From: Lycium barbarum
Taxonomy: Eukaryota; Streptophyta; Magnoliopsida; Solanales; Solanaceae
NCBI RefSeq assembly: GCF_019175385.1
Contig: NC_083346.1
Coordinates: 55,581,821-55,645,820, forward strand
Reading direction: 5' to 3'
Length of the DNA stretch: 64,000 bases
Both the position numbers and the translations under genes were made by a program. Below the pieces are notes generated by a model. The model was not told where the DNA came from. It made no database searches and saw only the letters and a program-made list of their open reading frames with translations. Of this stretch, positions 11,020-22,600 are shown piece after piece. How positions within the stretch are numbered: the stretch's first letter is position 1; every line of letters begins with the position of its first letter.

Positions 11020-14000
11020 TGTCACGACCCAGCCCCGTGGGCCGCGACTGGTGCCCTACTTGGGCACCCAAACGGACATACAAACTAAATCATCATTTTT
11101 AAACAGAGTTGAGAACGAATATTATCTTGCGCGATTGCGCGTACAAAACATTATATCAGAATCAGAAGAGGCAGCGGAATATACATCGTCGAACATATGC
11201 ACATATATCAAAAAGCCGGCAAGGCTATCAAATATGTCAAAAGCCGACAAGGCTGTCAAATGGCACAACGGCCCAAAACACATATACAAATGCACGCCGA
11301 CAAGGCTACCACAAACATATACAAAATGCACGCCGACGAGGCTGCCATAACGAATAGAGTCATGCAAACACATCCGTACAGAAGTAGGCACACACACCCA
11401 CAAATACGTCTACAGACCTCTAAACAGACAAACCGAATCATATGGCGGGACAGGGCCCCGCCGTGCCCCTGAACAAATACATATATACATAGCGAACGAA
11501 TATATACCAAAATGTGTGCTCTGAAATGAGAAGAGCACTCCAAACAGCAGAGGAGGGTGTCCTAAATGGGTAGATCACCAAACTGTGCATCTGTACCTGC
11601 GGGCATGAAACGCAGCCCCCGAAGAAAGGGGGTCAGTACGAAATATGTACTGAGTATGCAAAGCAGAATATACAGAAAGCAAATCTGAGACATAAACGAA
11701 ATGGAAGTACCAAACATAAGTGCAAATCCAACATATCAAAATTTGCTTACTTTCAAAAATATGTAAGTAATGCATAGGGTACAGAAGAATATGGTCGCCC
11801 ACCCGTCGATGGCGCCATAACACAGCATAACACCAGAAAGTTTCAAATCTCCGTATCCCCGTCATATATCACATCACAACATAACGCCATACACAGCATA
11901 ACACCAAATATAGGTGGAACCCGACCCTCTTTTGCGAGTAGCTCGGTGAACCATAAACACAGCATAACTCCGGAGTATATCAAAATGCGCACGACAACAG
12001 AACCGGCCCGGGACTCGGCGAAAGGAATAACAGAATGCACGAGTAGAGTCGTGAGTAGTCATATGCATAAAATCATTATCATAAATTCAAACATAAGTAA
12101 AATGATCATATTTGAAATCGGAATAATAATCATACCAAATTCTTTCAAAGATTCTCTGAATTACATAAAGGAAAGTCGCGGGACCCACGGACGGGTATTT
12201 ACCCAAGTCGAGCCCGCCTATGGAAAACATACGTATCATACATAATGCAAACTTTTATAAAAATATTGGAGTAATCCGAGCATTTATGTGAAATGTATGG
12301 CATTTAGAAATTTCGAAGTTCTTTAAAGTGAAACCTTTTTGCGCAAAGTTCGGAAAGCGATTATTTCAAATACATAAAGGTTCATATTTCATCAAATCAT
12401 ACATAAGAGTGCCAAGGAACATATATAGATCATATCATGCTCGGATTTCGGATTTGGAATTTCCTTAAGGCTCTAATCTAGCCTATGTAAAACTAAGACA
12501 TGCCAAAAAGAAGGGAGGTTGCTTTACGTACCTCGTACGCACTCCAAGATGGCCAATCTAATGTAAATTCCATTCTACGCCTCGGGCTCCCCAAGGTCTA
12601 CAAATATTCCAACGAATATCCAATATTAAACATAGGCACTTAAGCCATTTATTCCAACTAACATTAAATTCTACAGAAAATTCGGCAGCATTTCCCCTGT
12701 AAATAGGTCATCCCGAGAATTTAACTCGCTCAAAATCAACAACAACAACCACAATAACCAACCTAGCAACATCGATAATCAATTCGAAATGCAAAATAAT
12801 AATAGTAGCTCTCTTTTACATCATTCGACAACTTTCCAATTATTCAATTCAATGGCTTACTTTCAAGCCACAATATCGTTCGTACATTCGATTATTAACC
12901 CAAACTCATACTAACAACATTCGAGAACATTCTAAACAATTCACATAATTTTTCCACCAATCCACAATTTCTCCAAAAGTTTGGCCGAAAACAGCCCCTA
13001 CCCGTGAGCAGCCCACTGGGCACACTTCCGACTTTCAATTCATGTTTTGTATCACAATTCACAATATAACGATACCATTTTCATAAAATATACAAATTAC
13101 ATCAACGCACAATAACCCTCAAATCAGCCCGTACAATCTCAACATCAATCTTAAGTCATTAAATGCTCAATTCCAAACTAGAATTCGTAACGACGACACG
13201 AAAGCGCTTAAGCTATAATAATGCGATATTCGGCATAATCTATGACTCACATTCGTTCACACTACACATATTCATAAGTTAATGGTTCTCATATATAAGG
13301 ATTTCATTAAATGCACAAAGTTCTCCAAATCAGTCCGCAACGCTTACTATATCAATTCGGGACATTTAACTCTCATTTCCAACATACAAATCATCACAAC
13401 AACCATTACGACGCTAAGCGATATTAATTCATTCTTTGCTACCATTTGGAGGCTATATACACGACTACACTACACATATACATGTATCGATGATTTTTAT
13501 TCTCTTCTCCACTGTACGACAATCAATATGCTACAAGCAATTAATTCATCAACCCAATACCACACCACACACATATACTTCACACGGTCAACACACCCAA
13601 CACAAGACCCAACTTCAACATTTCATATTTCATGATTTTTATCCATTTTAGCATACTACAATATGCATACAACATTTATAACTCCAAAAACAAGATTAGA
13701 ACTCACCTTTATTCTCCAATCCACCAATAGGCTAGGGTTTGCAAATGGGCAAAATGAGTGGTTGAATGACCCAAGCAATACTTCCACGCTACTTAGGGAC
13801 CTCCTAATAGTGGGTTTATACCAAAGAAATAATTTTAGAGAGGCAAAAATGGGACTTGATTTTTCTTGGTTGTGGCCGAGAACCATGGGGGAGTGGAGGC
13901 TCTCCAAGGCTTGTTATTTTTCTTTAAGTGTAGAAGTGGGAAATGAGAAAGATGACTTAGTCTTCTTTTTTTTAAGTATCCACAAGTATCTCCCTTTGTT

Positions 14001-14292
14001 TATGGCCCACACATGTGTTGGACCAATTAAAATTGGCCACACAATGTGTGGGACCATTTCAAGTCCACACGGCCACCATGGCTTTTGGTGCAAGATTTTT
14101 AAATTCCAATTTTATGAATTGTGGTCCCAATTTTTCCTAAGTGTCCAATGCCCTCAATTTCATATTCAACTTATGTCTCAAAATAAAATCAAATGGTCAA
14201 AAGTCCCGACTTCAAATCCCGGAATAATCTTGGCCCTTAATTGTCATAGTTAATCCAGGTTGTCCCAATGTATAGAAATACGGGACGTAACA
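11020..14292 (-). repeat. TE5 3' LTR (left)
   Basis: 3273 bp, TGTCACGACCC on the plus strand to GACGTAACA. Four copies of the mini-inverted repeat GCCG(A/G)C(A/G)AGGC lie at about 11214-11346. The open frame at 13663-14253 on the plus strand lies wholly in the LTR, antisense to the element, and is equally open in the other LTR because the two are near identical; I do not treat it as a gene. Donor-like AAAG|GTGAGTT ends its exon at 13707 (minus strand). Confidence 0.93.
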
Positions 14293-14328
14293 TCCTCTCC
14301 CCCTTAGGAACATTCGTCCTCGAATGTT
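14293..14328 (-). other. TE5 polypurine tract and inverted repeat
   Basis: On the minus strand, AAGGGGGAGAGGA (14305-14293) directly abuts the LTR and is preceded by the perfect inverted repeat AACATTCG-AGGA-CGAATGTT (14328-14309). Confidence 0.85.
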
Positions 14329-14429
14329 GGATTAATGCTACTAATCTTACTCAAATTCGGGGGAGTTTCTTTTATAGCCATCATATACAAATCGATCACA
14401 AATCAACATAATCAAACAAAGAATTTGGA

Positions 14430-15122
14430 TTACCTGAAGGTGCCGAAAATAGGTGAGGATATTGTTTTTTTCATCATCTGCTCCTCAGCCTTCCAGGTTA
14501 ATTCCTCGCGGTTATTATTATTCCGCCACAGTACTTTAACAGAAGCCACATCTTTATTCCGCAACTTTCTTACCTGACGATCCAATATGGCTATAGGTTG
14601 CTCTTCATAAAATAGCTCCTCGGTGAGCTGTAAATCGTCTGTAGGAAAAATTCTAGAAGGGTCACCAATATATTTACGAAGCATAGGAAAATGGGATACC
14701 AGGTGTACCGCTCCCAAATCAGCTGGCAAATCCAACTCATAGGCCACCTTGCCTATTTTGCGAACAATCTGATAAGGCCCAATATATCTCAGACTGAGCT
14801 TTCCTTTCTTGCCAAATCTCATAACGCCTTTCATAGGTGACTCTTTCAGAAACACCCAATCGCCAATCTGGAACTCTAACGGTCGACGTCGTTTATCAGC
14901 ATAAGATTTCTGTCGACTCGGGGCCGCTAATAGTCGCTCTCGAATCAGTTTCACTTTATCGACTGCTTGCTGGATCACATCTGGACCAATTAACTGAATC
15001 TCACCCACGACAAACCAACCAATCGGAGATCTGCTTTTCCTGCCATACAAAGCCTCATATGGTGCCATCTGAATACTGGAGTGATAACTATTTTTGTTAT
15101 AAACAAATTCACTTAGTGACAA
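14430..15122 (-). pseudogene. pol: TE5 integrase C-terminus and chromodomain
   Basis: Open for 230 codons. It begins in the last part of the integrase core ([19 protein letters not shown]), continues through the YIGPYQIV segment, and ends in a chromodomain ([19 protein letters not shown]), which in this clade is thought to guide integration into heterochromatin. An extra Asn codon sits in the NNN run compared with TE8. Upstream the frame is lost through stops and small changes. Confidence 0.9.
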
Positions 15123-15435
15123 TGATCACCCCAACAACCTCTAAAATCAATAACACAGGCCCATAGCATATCTTCCGGTATCTGAATAGCACACTCGGCC
15201 TGTCCGTCGGACTGAGGATGAAATATTGTGTTATGACCCATCTGAGTCTCCAGTCCTTCCTGGGACGATCTTCAGAAGTTAGCCGTAAACTGAGCACCTC
15301 AGTCGGTTATAATAGATATAGGAATCCCGTGAAGTCTTATTATCTCATTAATATACACTCTTTCATAACCTTCAGCCGAACAATTAGTGCTGACTGGAAG
15401 AAAATGGGCTGATTTCATTAATCTATCAACACTCC
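15123..15435 (-). pseudogene. pol: TE5 integrase core, part after the LINE
   Basis: Minus-strand translation gives [13 protein letters not shown], then ...INEIIRLHGIPISIITD, the second catalytic Asp region of integrase. The core is interrupted at 15435 by a LINE insertion with an imperfect duplication (AACACTCC / AATACTCC). Stops and frameshifts lie between 15123 and 15299. Confidence 0.85.
15428..15435. repeat. LINE target site duplication, left copy
   Basis: AACACTCC, matching AATACTCC at 16117-16124 with one change. Confidence 0.65.
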
Positions 15436-15470
15436 CACCTGGGAAGTCCTCGTGTTGCATCCCTCCTTTT
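15436..15470 (+). other. 5S rRNA 3'-end segment
   Basis: CCTGGGAAGTCCTCGTGTTG and the following CATCCCTCCTTTT match the last ~30 nt and terminator of plant 5S rRNA genes in sense orientation. Only the 3' end is present, so this is not a functional gene. Confidence 0.75.
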
Positions 15471-15803
15471 GCTGAGATGAGAATGTTGAGATGGATGTGT
15501 GGCCACACCAGGAGTGACAGGATTAGGAATGAGGATATTCGGGACAAGGTGGGAGTGGCCTCGGTGGAAGACAAGATGCGAGAAGCAAGATTGAGATGGT
15601 TTGGGCATGTGAAGAGGAGAGACACGGATGCCCCAGTGCGGAGGTGTGAGAGGTTGGCCATGGATGGTTTCAGACGAGGTAGGGGTAGGCCAAAGAAGTA
15701 TTGGGGAGAGGTAATTAGACACGACATGGCGCAGTTACAGCTTACCGAGGACATGACCTTAGATAGGAGGGTTTGGAGGACCCACATTAGGGTAGAAGGC
15801 TAG
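15471..15803 (+). pseudogene. RTE-type LINE ORF, C-terminal fragment
   Basis: About 110 codons open to a TAG at 15801-15803, starting [14 protein letters not shown] and containing [26 protein letters not shown] and [10 protein letters not shown]. This is the region downstream of the reverse transcriptase in plant RTE-type LINEs. There is no own start codon; the element is 5' truncated, as usual for LINE copies. It is nonfunctional on its own. Confidence 0.85.
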
Positions 15804-16116
15804 TAGATAGTCTCATTACCCTGCCTTATTAGTAGTCGCGTTATCGTAGTATAATTTCTTGTGCTCTAATTTATGCTATTATGCTATTATCTGTTATTTC
15901 ATGTGCTTTGATTATTCTATGTTATCTGTGTCGCTTGCGTTACTTCATTTCCATATCGCTTTGAATCTCTTAGCCGTATCTGACCTCTTTTTATGTTTTT
16001 ATTGAGCCGAGGGTCTCTCGGAAACAGCCGTCCTACCTTGGTAGGAGTAAGGTCTGCGTACACTCTACCCTCCCCAGACCCCACGTTGTGGGATTTCACT
16101 GGGTTGTTGTTGTTGT

Positions 16117-16480
16117 AATACTCCGAATAGAATCGTATCAGCGTTGAGTGCGCGGTAAGCCTATAATGAAGTTCATGCGAATCGTTCCTCGTTCCCAAAC
16201 TGAAGTTTCTAATTCCTGAAGCAACCAGTCGGGCCCTTGATACTCGATCTTGACTTACTGACAATTTGGACATTGGCCAGCGAACTTTGCAGTGTCCCTT
16301 TTTCATACCATCCCATCAGCATAAATATTTTAGATCATGATACATTTTTGTGGATTCAGAATGAACAGAATGTCGAACATTAAGTGCTTCGCCCATAATT
16401 TATCATCACAGCCCCGCAACGTCAGGCACACATAATCTGCCTCCGTATAATAATATCCCTTTCAGACGAAATTTCAAACT
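16117..16480 (-). pseudogene. pol: TE5 integrase, zinc-finger side
   Basis: Minus-strand translation in shifting frames gives the H-H-C-C zinc-binding region near 16330-16260 and the first catalytic Asp region just before the LINE. Compared with TE8 it contains several stops and frameshifts. It was continuous with the segment ending at 15435 before the LINE arrived. Confidence 0.8.
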
Positions 16481-17303
16481 AAGTCTTTTCTTTATCAAAG
16501 GTTGTATCTTTGTACTGTACAAGGATAGGATCCTCAAACTGATGCTGTTTTACCTCTTCTATAATCGACGATTCAGCAACTTCTCGAACAAAATCCCAAT
16601 ATCTCCAGAATCGACCGAACGGACTCCAAGGCTAGCTAACTGATAAATGTCCACGAACCAATTGTTTCTCATTAAACTGTACATCAGTCAAACTACCCAT
16701 GGACTTACGGCTAAGTGCATTAGCTACCACATTGGCTTTTCCGGGATGATATAGAATATCGACATCATAATCTTTCAATAATTCAAGCCATTTATGCCGC
16801 AGATTTAGCTCCCTTTTGCTTAAAAATATACTGGGGCTCTTATGGTCCGTATAAATACCAGCGTAGACCCCATGTAAGTAATGCCGCCACATTCTCAAAA
16901 CATGAATCGCCGCGGCTAATTCCAGATTATGTATGGGATAATTTCCTTCGTGCGATTTGAACTGCCGGGGAGCTTAGGCCATAACTTGACTGTGCTGCAC
17001 TAATTCATAATCTATCCCAATACCAAAAGCACCATAATAAGTAACATACCCGGCTGGCCCTTCAGGAAGAGCTAGACTGGAGTTGAAATTAATTTTTCCT
17101 CCGGTACTGGAAACTGTATTCACACGTACCGGTTCACTGAAATTTCACGGCCTTCTGAGTTAACTTCGTTAATAGTGCCGTAATAGAAGCAAAGTCCTTC
17201 ACCACTTTTCTGTAATACCTGGCTAATCCCCAAAAACCGCGTATTTCGGTCTATGTCGAAGACCTAGGCCAACTTTTGATCGCTTTAATCTTCTGTGTGT
17301 CAA
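16481..17303 (-). pseudogene. pol: TE5 RNase H and C-terminal end of reverse transcriptase
   Basis: RNase H is readable at 16980-16632 ([26 protein letters not shown]), with the catalytic YCDASG region badly decayed near 17030. The RT tail starts abruptly at about 17303 with codons for the DTQKI segment. Everything 5' of that point (gag, protease, RT active site) is missing and replaced by non-coding sequence. Confidence 0.85.
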
Positions 17304-17989
17304 TTGTTTCTATTTCTACTTATTTTACTTCACTTTCCTCCGCTCCCCCTCTTTTGGGGTTGTGCTTATACCGTATCCATGTTTTTCCTTTATAATCTAT
17401 AACTTGATTACCTTCGTACGAGATCTTAACAAAATTACGAAGTGATGAAATTCTCATTCATAAAGTACAAATCTTATCTGATAGCTGGCACTCGAATAAT
17501 TTAATTAATATAGCAATTTATCCTTTAATAATCATATCCTTCCTTCATACCCGTTCCTTATCCGTCGTTCTATTTTCTCGATAGTCAAATTACTTAATAT
17601 TCGCATGATTCATCATTCCATGCCATAGGTTTTTTTTTCTTTTGCCCTGCATTATTACATTCCAGTTCATTTTTCGCAAGTAATTTCGTGCTTTGCCCGT
17701 CGACTCTTTTAGAAGCTCTGCTTAATTACGTTTCTTACGGTTCACTTTTGCTACCACTTTGATCTATTTACCTTCCACTCAATTATTCTCTTTTCCTTCC
17801 AAAATATCGTCGTATTAGCATCTTCCAATCTCAACCCATAGCAAAACCAATATCTGTTTATCTCGTAACATCTGTATCATACCTTTCACTTTGTCTCATA
17901 AATTTTATTCTGTTAATGTCTCCCATATATTATAACGCTGACTGTTAAGGTTCACTAAGCGATCGACATAGTCATAAATGGGGAGTCCT

Positions 17990-17998
<9 letters not shown>

Positions 17999-18027
<29 letters not shown>
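17999..18027. repeat. (TA)n microsatellite
   Basis: About 29 bp of uninterrupted TA in the TE5 non-coding domain. Confidence 0.9.
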
Positions 18028-18030
<3 letters not shown>

Positions 18031-18249
18031 TAGCATTTCTTTTACAAAGCGTCTTCAATCATCTGTTCAAACTCATTCTAATTCTGGAGCTGCGTTGCTC
18101 TTTCTCCCTTTTTCACTAATCTAATCCGTCTCAGCCCACACGACCTTTATAAAGTTTCTAATCACTCCACATACTCTAATTTCCTTTTTGGTTACTCCAA
18201 ATTTCCTATTTGTCTCTTATGTCCATATTTGCGAAAAGTTTTGTACATT

Positions 18250-18350
18250 TCCCAGGGGGTCACCCATCCCAGAATTGCTCTGGCCCTGGCACGCTTAACC
18301 TTACAACTTTAATGCATTTAGACACGTTAAGGCCGGTATAATTGTATCAA
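18250..18350 (-). other. 5S rRNA-like block in TE5
   Basis: On the minus strand, GGTTAAGCGTGCCAGGGC (box A region) and GATGGGTGACCCCCTGGGA (box C region) keep the order and spacing of plant 5S rRNA. The 5' half is weaker but alignable. Cassandra elements are known to carry 5S sequence in their LTRs; here it is in the internal domain. Confidence 0.7.
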
Positions 18351-18703
18351 TTTCCTCGCATGACTTTTATCACGTAATTTAAGGCAAATCGGGGTCTTAA
18401 CAACTTTCAAAACGTTCTCGTAGCGGGTCCCACCGCGATCTAGAGAGAATTCTTTTACTTTTCTGACTATATAGTCACCGTGTCGCCCCTTGTAAATCCT
18501 CAATATTTTTCTCCTCATGCATATACATATATAATTTTAAACAGCCCACAAATTTAAGTTTTTATTCTACAAATTCCATCTCCAATTAGTCGATGAAGGC
18601 TGATAAAATATTACTGTAAGGCATTCTCCAACCACCAGCAAAAGAACACTAAAATCCGACGAACAACGCGAAATCCGTTGGTACTTAATTCACATAATTA
18701 CCT

Positions 18704-18705
<2 letters not shown>

Positions 18706-18770
<65 letters not shown>
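18706..18770. repeat. (TA)n microsatellite
   Basis: About 65 bp of uninterrupted TA. Confidence 0.92.
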
Positions 18771-18777
<7 letters not shown>

Positions 18778-19584
18778 TTGTTTTTGAGTCGTAAGCGAAT
18801 CATTCAATTCCCAACTGCCTGTTATACATTTAGTATTCTTCAAATGAATCGAAACTTAATCGTTGGACATTTTTGCCTTTCACATAAGCTTTTCTGAAGC
18901 AACATGTGGTTGGAACATATTCTGATTCATTTAGATAAGTTACGAATTTGCTACTCATATATGCTTTCTCGGAATAAAATTTCCCAATCAAGGATAATGC
19001 TTCTTACGAATGCCATGGAGGGTACCTCTTAACTTTAATCCAACATAACAGATTCACCCTATCGGTATCGACTTTCAAAACATGTTAAGAACTTATATCT
19101 CATTTTCTCTCTTTATATTTCTGGCAAAATTTGGGCAGAGGTTCCTCTGTATTTCTTACTATCCCAAAACCTGTACACAGGAAATACCAACCATGCCTCA
19201 CAGGGCCAACACATATACGTATTTATATATCATATCGTAGCCACACAGGGCTAACAATTGCAAACAAAAGTACACAGATGTCGAGACTTACCTCACGTGC
19301 CCAACTCAAACGGCACCGGTGACATCTTCCTGTTTATTTTTCTTTTCAATCTTCAACTTTATATTTCCGTCATACTTCAAATAGCTTCCCCGACATACAT
19401 CTTTCATACCATTTCTTACCTGTGTACGGTATAGCTTCAAATATCATCGATCACTTTCTTACGTCGATACCGTCCTCAGCTGAAATTAAAGGTTAGCAGA
19501 AAAAGATTCATTTCCTACGACTGGCTCTATCGCACGATCTAAGATTCAAAGAAAGGAAACATCCTAAATGCCCTGTAGCCTCAT

Positions 19585-19618
19585 GTTTATCGATGTGGTG
19601 CACAACACACCGATAAAC
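19585..19618 (-). promoter_or_regulatory. TE5 leader hairpin with GTGCAC loop
   Basis: On the minus strand GTTTATCGGTGTG pairs with CACATCGATAAAC (13 pairs, one G-U). The 8-nt loop TTGTGCAC carries the self-complementary GTGCAC (19598-19603). It starts about 45 nt downstream of the primer-binding site. Confidence 0.75.
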
Positions 19619-19662
19619 AAGACTCTACTAGACACGGCCTGTAGACATCCCAAGGACAAACC

Positions 19663-19674
19663 GCTCTGATACCA
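19663..19674 (-). other. TE5 primer-binding site
   Basis: GCTCTGATACCA on the plus strand, i.e. TGGTATCAGAGC in element sense, a perfect initiator-Met tRNA match four bases from the LTR. Confidence 0.92.
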
Positions 19675-19678
19675 CTTC

Positions 19679-22600
19679 TGTCACGACCCATCCCCGTGGG
19701 CCGCGACTGGTGCCCTACTTGGGCACCCAAACGGACATACAAACTAAATCATCATTTTTAAACAGAGTTGAGAACGAATATTATCTTGCGTGATTGCGCG
19801 TACAAAACATTATATCAGAATCAGAAGAGGCAGCGGAATATACATCGCCGAACATAAGCACATATATCAAAAAGCCGGCAAGGCTATCAAATATGTCAAA
19901 AGCCGACAAGGCTGTCAAATGGCACAACGGCCCAAAACGCATATACAAATGCACGCCGACAAGGCTGCCACAAACATATACAAAATGCACGCCGACGAGG
20001 CTGCCATAACGAATAGAGTCATGCAAACACATCCGTACAGAAGTAGGCACACACACCCACAAATACGTCTACAGACCTCTAAATAGACAAACCGAATCAT
20101 ATGGCGGGACAGGGCCCCGCCGTGCCCCTGAAAAAATACATATATACATAGCGAACGAATATATACCAAAATGTGTGCTCTGAAATGAGAAGAGCACTCC
20201 AAACAGCAGAAGAGGGTGTCCTAAATGGGCAGATCACCAAACTGTGCATCTGTACCTGCGGGCATGAAACGCAGCCCCCGAAGAAAGGGGGTCAGTACGA
20301 AATATGTACTGAGTATGCAAAGCAGACTATACAGAAAGCAAATCTGAGACATAAACGAAATGGAAGTACCAAACATAAGTGCAAATCCAACATATCAAAA
20401 TTTGCTTACTTTCAAAAATATGTAAGTAATGCATAGGGTACAGAAGAATATGGTCGCCCACCCGTCGATGGCGCCATAACACAGCATAACACCAGAAAGT
20501 TTCAAATCTCCGTATCCCCGTCACATATCACATCACAACATAACGCCATACACAGCATAACACCAAACATAGGTGGAACCCGACCCTCTTTTGCGAGTAG
20601 CTCGGTGAACCATAAACACAGCATAACTCCGGAGTATATCAAAATGCGCACGACAACAGAACCGGCCCGGGACTCGGCGAAAGGAATAACAGAATGCACG
20701 AGTAGAGTCGTGAGTAGTCATATGCATAAAATCATTATCATAAATTCAAACATAAGTAAAATGATCATATTTGAAATCGGAATAATAATCATACCAAATT
20801 CTTTCAAAGATTCTCTGAATTACATAAAGGAAAGTCGCGGGACCCACAGACGGGTATTTACCCAAGTCGGGCCCGCCTATGGAAAACATACGTATCATAC
20901 ATAATGCAAACGTTTATAAAAATATTGGAGCAATCCGAGCATTTATGTGAAATTTATGGCATTCAGAAATTTCGAAGTTCTTTAAAGTGAAACCTTTTTG
21001 CGCAAAGTTCGGAAAGCGATTATTTCAAATACATAAAGGTTCATATTTCATCAAATCATACATAAGAGTGCCAAGGAACATATATAGATCATATCATGCT
21101 CGGATTTCGGATTTGGAATTTCCTTAAAGGTCTAATCTAGCCTATGTAAAACTAAGACATGCCAAAAAGAAGGGAGGTTGCTTTACATACCTCGTACGCA
21201 CTCCAAGATGGCCAATCTAAAGTAAATTCCAATCTACACATCGGGCTCCCCAAGGTCTACAAATATCCCAACGAATATCCAATATTAACCATAGGCACTT
21301 AACCATTTATTCCAACTAACATTAAATTCTACAGAAAATTCGGCAGCATTTCCCCTGTAAATAGGTCATCCCGAGAATTTAACTCGCTCAAAATCAACAA
21401 CAACAACCACAATAACCAACCTAGCAACATCGATAATCAAATCGAAAGGCAAAATAATAATAGTAGCTCTCTTTTACACCATTCGACAACTTTCCAATTA
21501 TTCAATTCAATGGCTTACTTTCAAGCCACAATATTGTTCGTACATTCGATTATTAACCCAAACTCATACTAACAACATTCGAGAACATTCTAAACAATTC
21601 ACATAATTTTTCCAACAATCCACAATTTCTCCAATTTTTTGGCCGAAAACAGCCCCTAGCCGTGAGCAGCCCACTGGGCACACTTCCGACTTTCAATTCA
21701 TGTTTTGTATCACAATTCACAATATAACGATACCATTTTCATAAAATATACAAATTACATCAACGCACAATAACCCTCAAATCAGCCCGTACAATCTCAA
21801 CATCAATCTTAAGTCATTAAATGCTCAATTCCAAACTAGAATTCGTAACGACGACACGAAAACGCTTAAGCGATAATAATGCGATATTCGGCATAATCTA
21901 TGACTCACATTCGTTCACACTACACATATTCATATGTTAATGGTTCTCATATATAAGGATTGCATTAAATACACAAAGTTCTCCAAATCAGTCCGCAACG
22001 CTTACTATATCAATTCGGGACATTTAACTCTCATTTCCAACATACAAATCATCACAACAACCATTACGACGCTAAGCGATATTAATTCATTCTTTGCTAC
22101 CATTTGGAGGCTATATACACGGCTACACTACACAAATACATGTATCAATGATTTTTATTCTCTTCTCCAATCTACGACAATCAATATGCTACAAACAATT
22201 AATTCATCAACCCAATACCACACCACACACATATACTTCACACGGTCAACACACCCAACACAAGACCCAACTTCAACATTTCATATTTCATGATTTTTAT
22301 CCATTTTAGCATACTACAATATGCATACAACATTTATAACTCCAAAAACAAGATTAGAACTCACCTTTATTCTCCAATCCACCAATAGGCTAGGGTTTGC
22401 AAATGGGCAAAATGAGTGGTTGAATGACCCAAACAATACTTCCACGCTACTTAGGGACCTCCAAATAGTGGGTTTATACCAAAGAAATAATTTTAGAAAG
22501 GCAAAAATGGGACTTGATTTTTCTTGGTTGTGGCCGAGAACCATGGGGGAGTGGAGGCTCTCCAAGTCTTGTTATTTTTCTTTAAGTGTAGAAGTGGGAA

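Larger units (their letters stand above)
15436..16116 (+). mobile_element. 5' truncated RTE-type LINE with a 5S rRNA 3' end fused to its 5' end
   Basis: 681 bp inserted in the TE5 integrase, opposite in sense to TE5. The first 35 bases are the 3' end of plant 5S rRNA including the T-run. Then comes the C-terminal end of an RTE-type LINE protein, a 3' untranslated region with GGTCTGCGTACACTC and CCCTCCCCAGACCCC, a GTGGG stem and a (TTG)n tail. RTE LINEs and TS SINEs of Solanaceae share this 3' end. The flanking 8-bp duplication supports one insertion event. Confidence 0.85.
17304..19662 (-). other. TE5 non-coding internal domain, related to TE7
   Basis: About 2.36 kb of AT-rich sequence in place of gag-protease-RT, with no credible coding frame. 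The part 18100-18530 aligns by eye to 31640-32045 of TE7, including a 5S-like block. The short minus frame at 18327-18518 overlaps that block and is taken as chance. Two (TA)n tracts lie at 17999-18027 and 18706-18770. The leader next to the primer site (19480-19660) is conserved with the other elements, including the branch-like CTAAC and TTTCAG at 19496-19480. Confidence 0.75.

Noticed and set aside
11009..11543. Cluster of overlapping 80-113 codon frames at the start of the TE5 LTR
   Set aside because: Low-complexity structured LTR sequence with repeated GCCGAC units gives open frames in all phases; some of them cross the TE4/TE5 border.
13663..14253. 196-codon plus-strand frame in the TE5 LTR, repeated at 22321-22911
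   Set aside because: It is antisense to the element, lies fully in the LTR and recurs only because the two LTRs are near identical. It shows no recognisable domain and normal substitutions without codon preference.
18250..18350. Functional 5S rRNA gene
   Set aside because: Only box regions are conserved; the rest is too diverged for a working 5S rRNA. Kept as a 5S-derived block.
18327..18518. 63-codon basic minus frame in the TE5 non-coding domain
   Set aside because: It overlaps the 5S-like block, and the homologous TE7 stretch does not keep the frame (compare 31787-31984, which differs in sequence).
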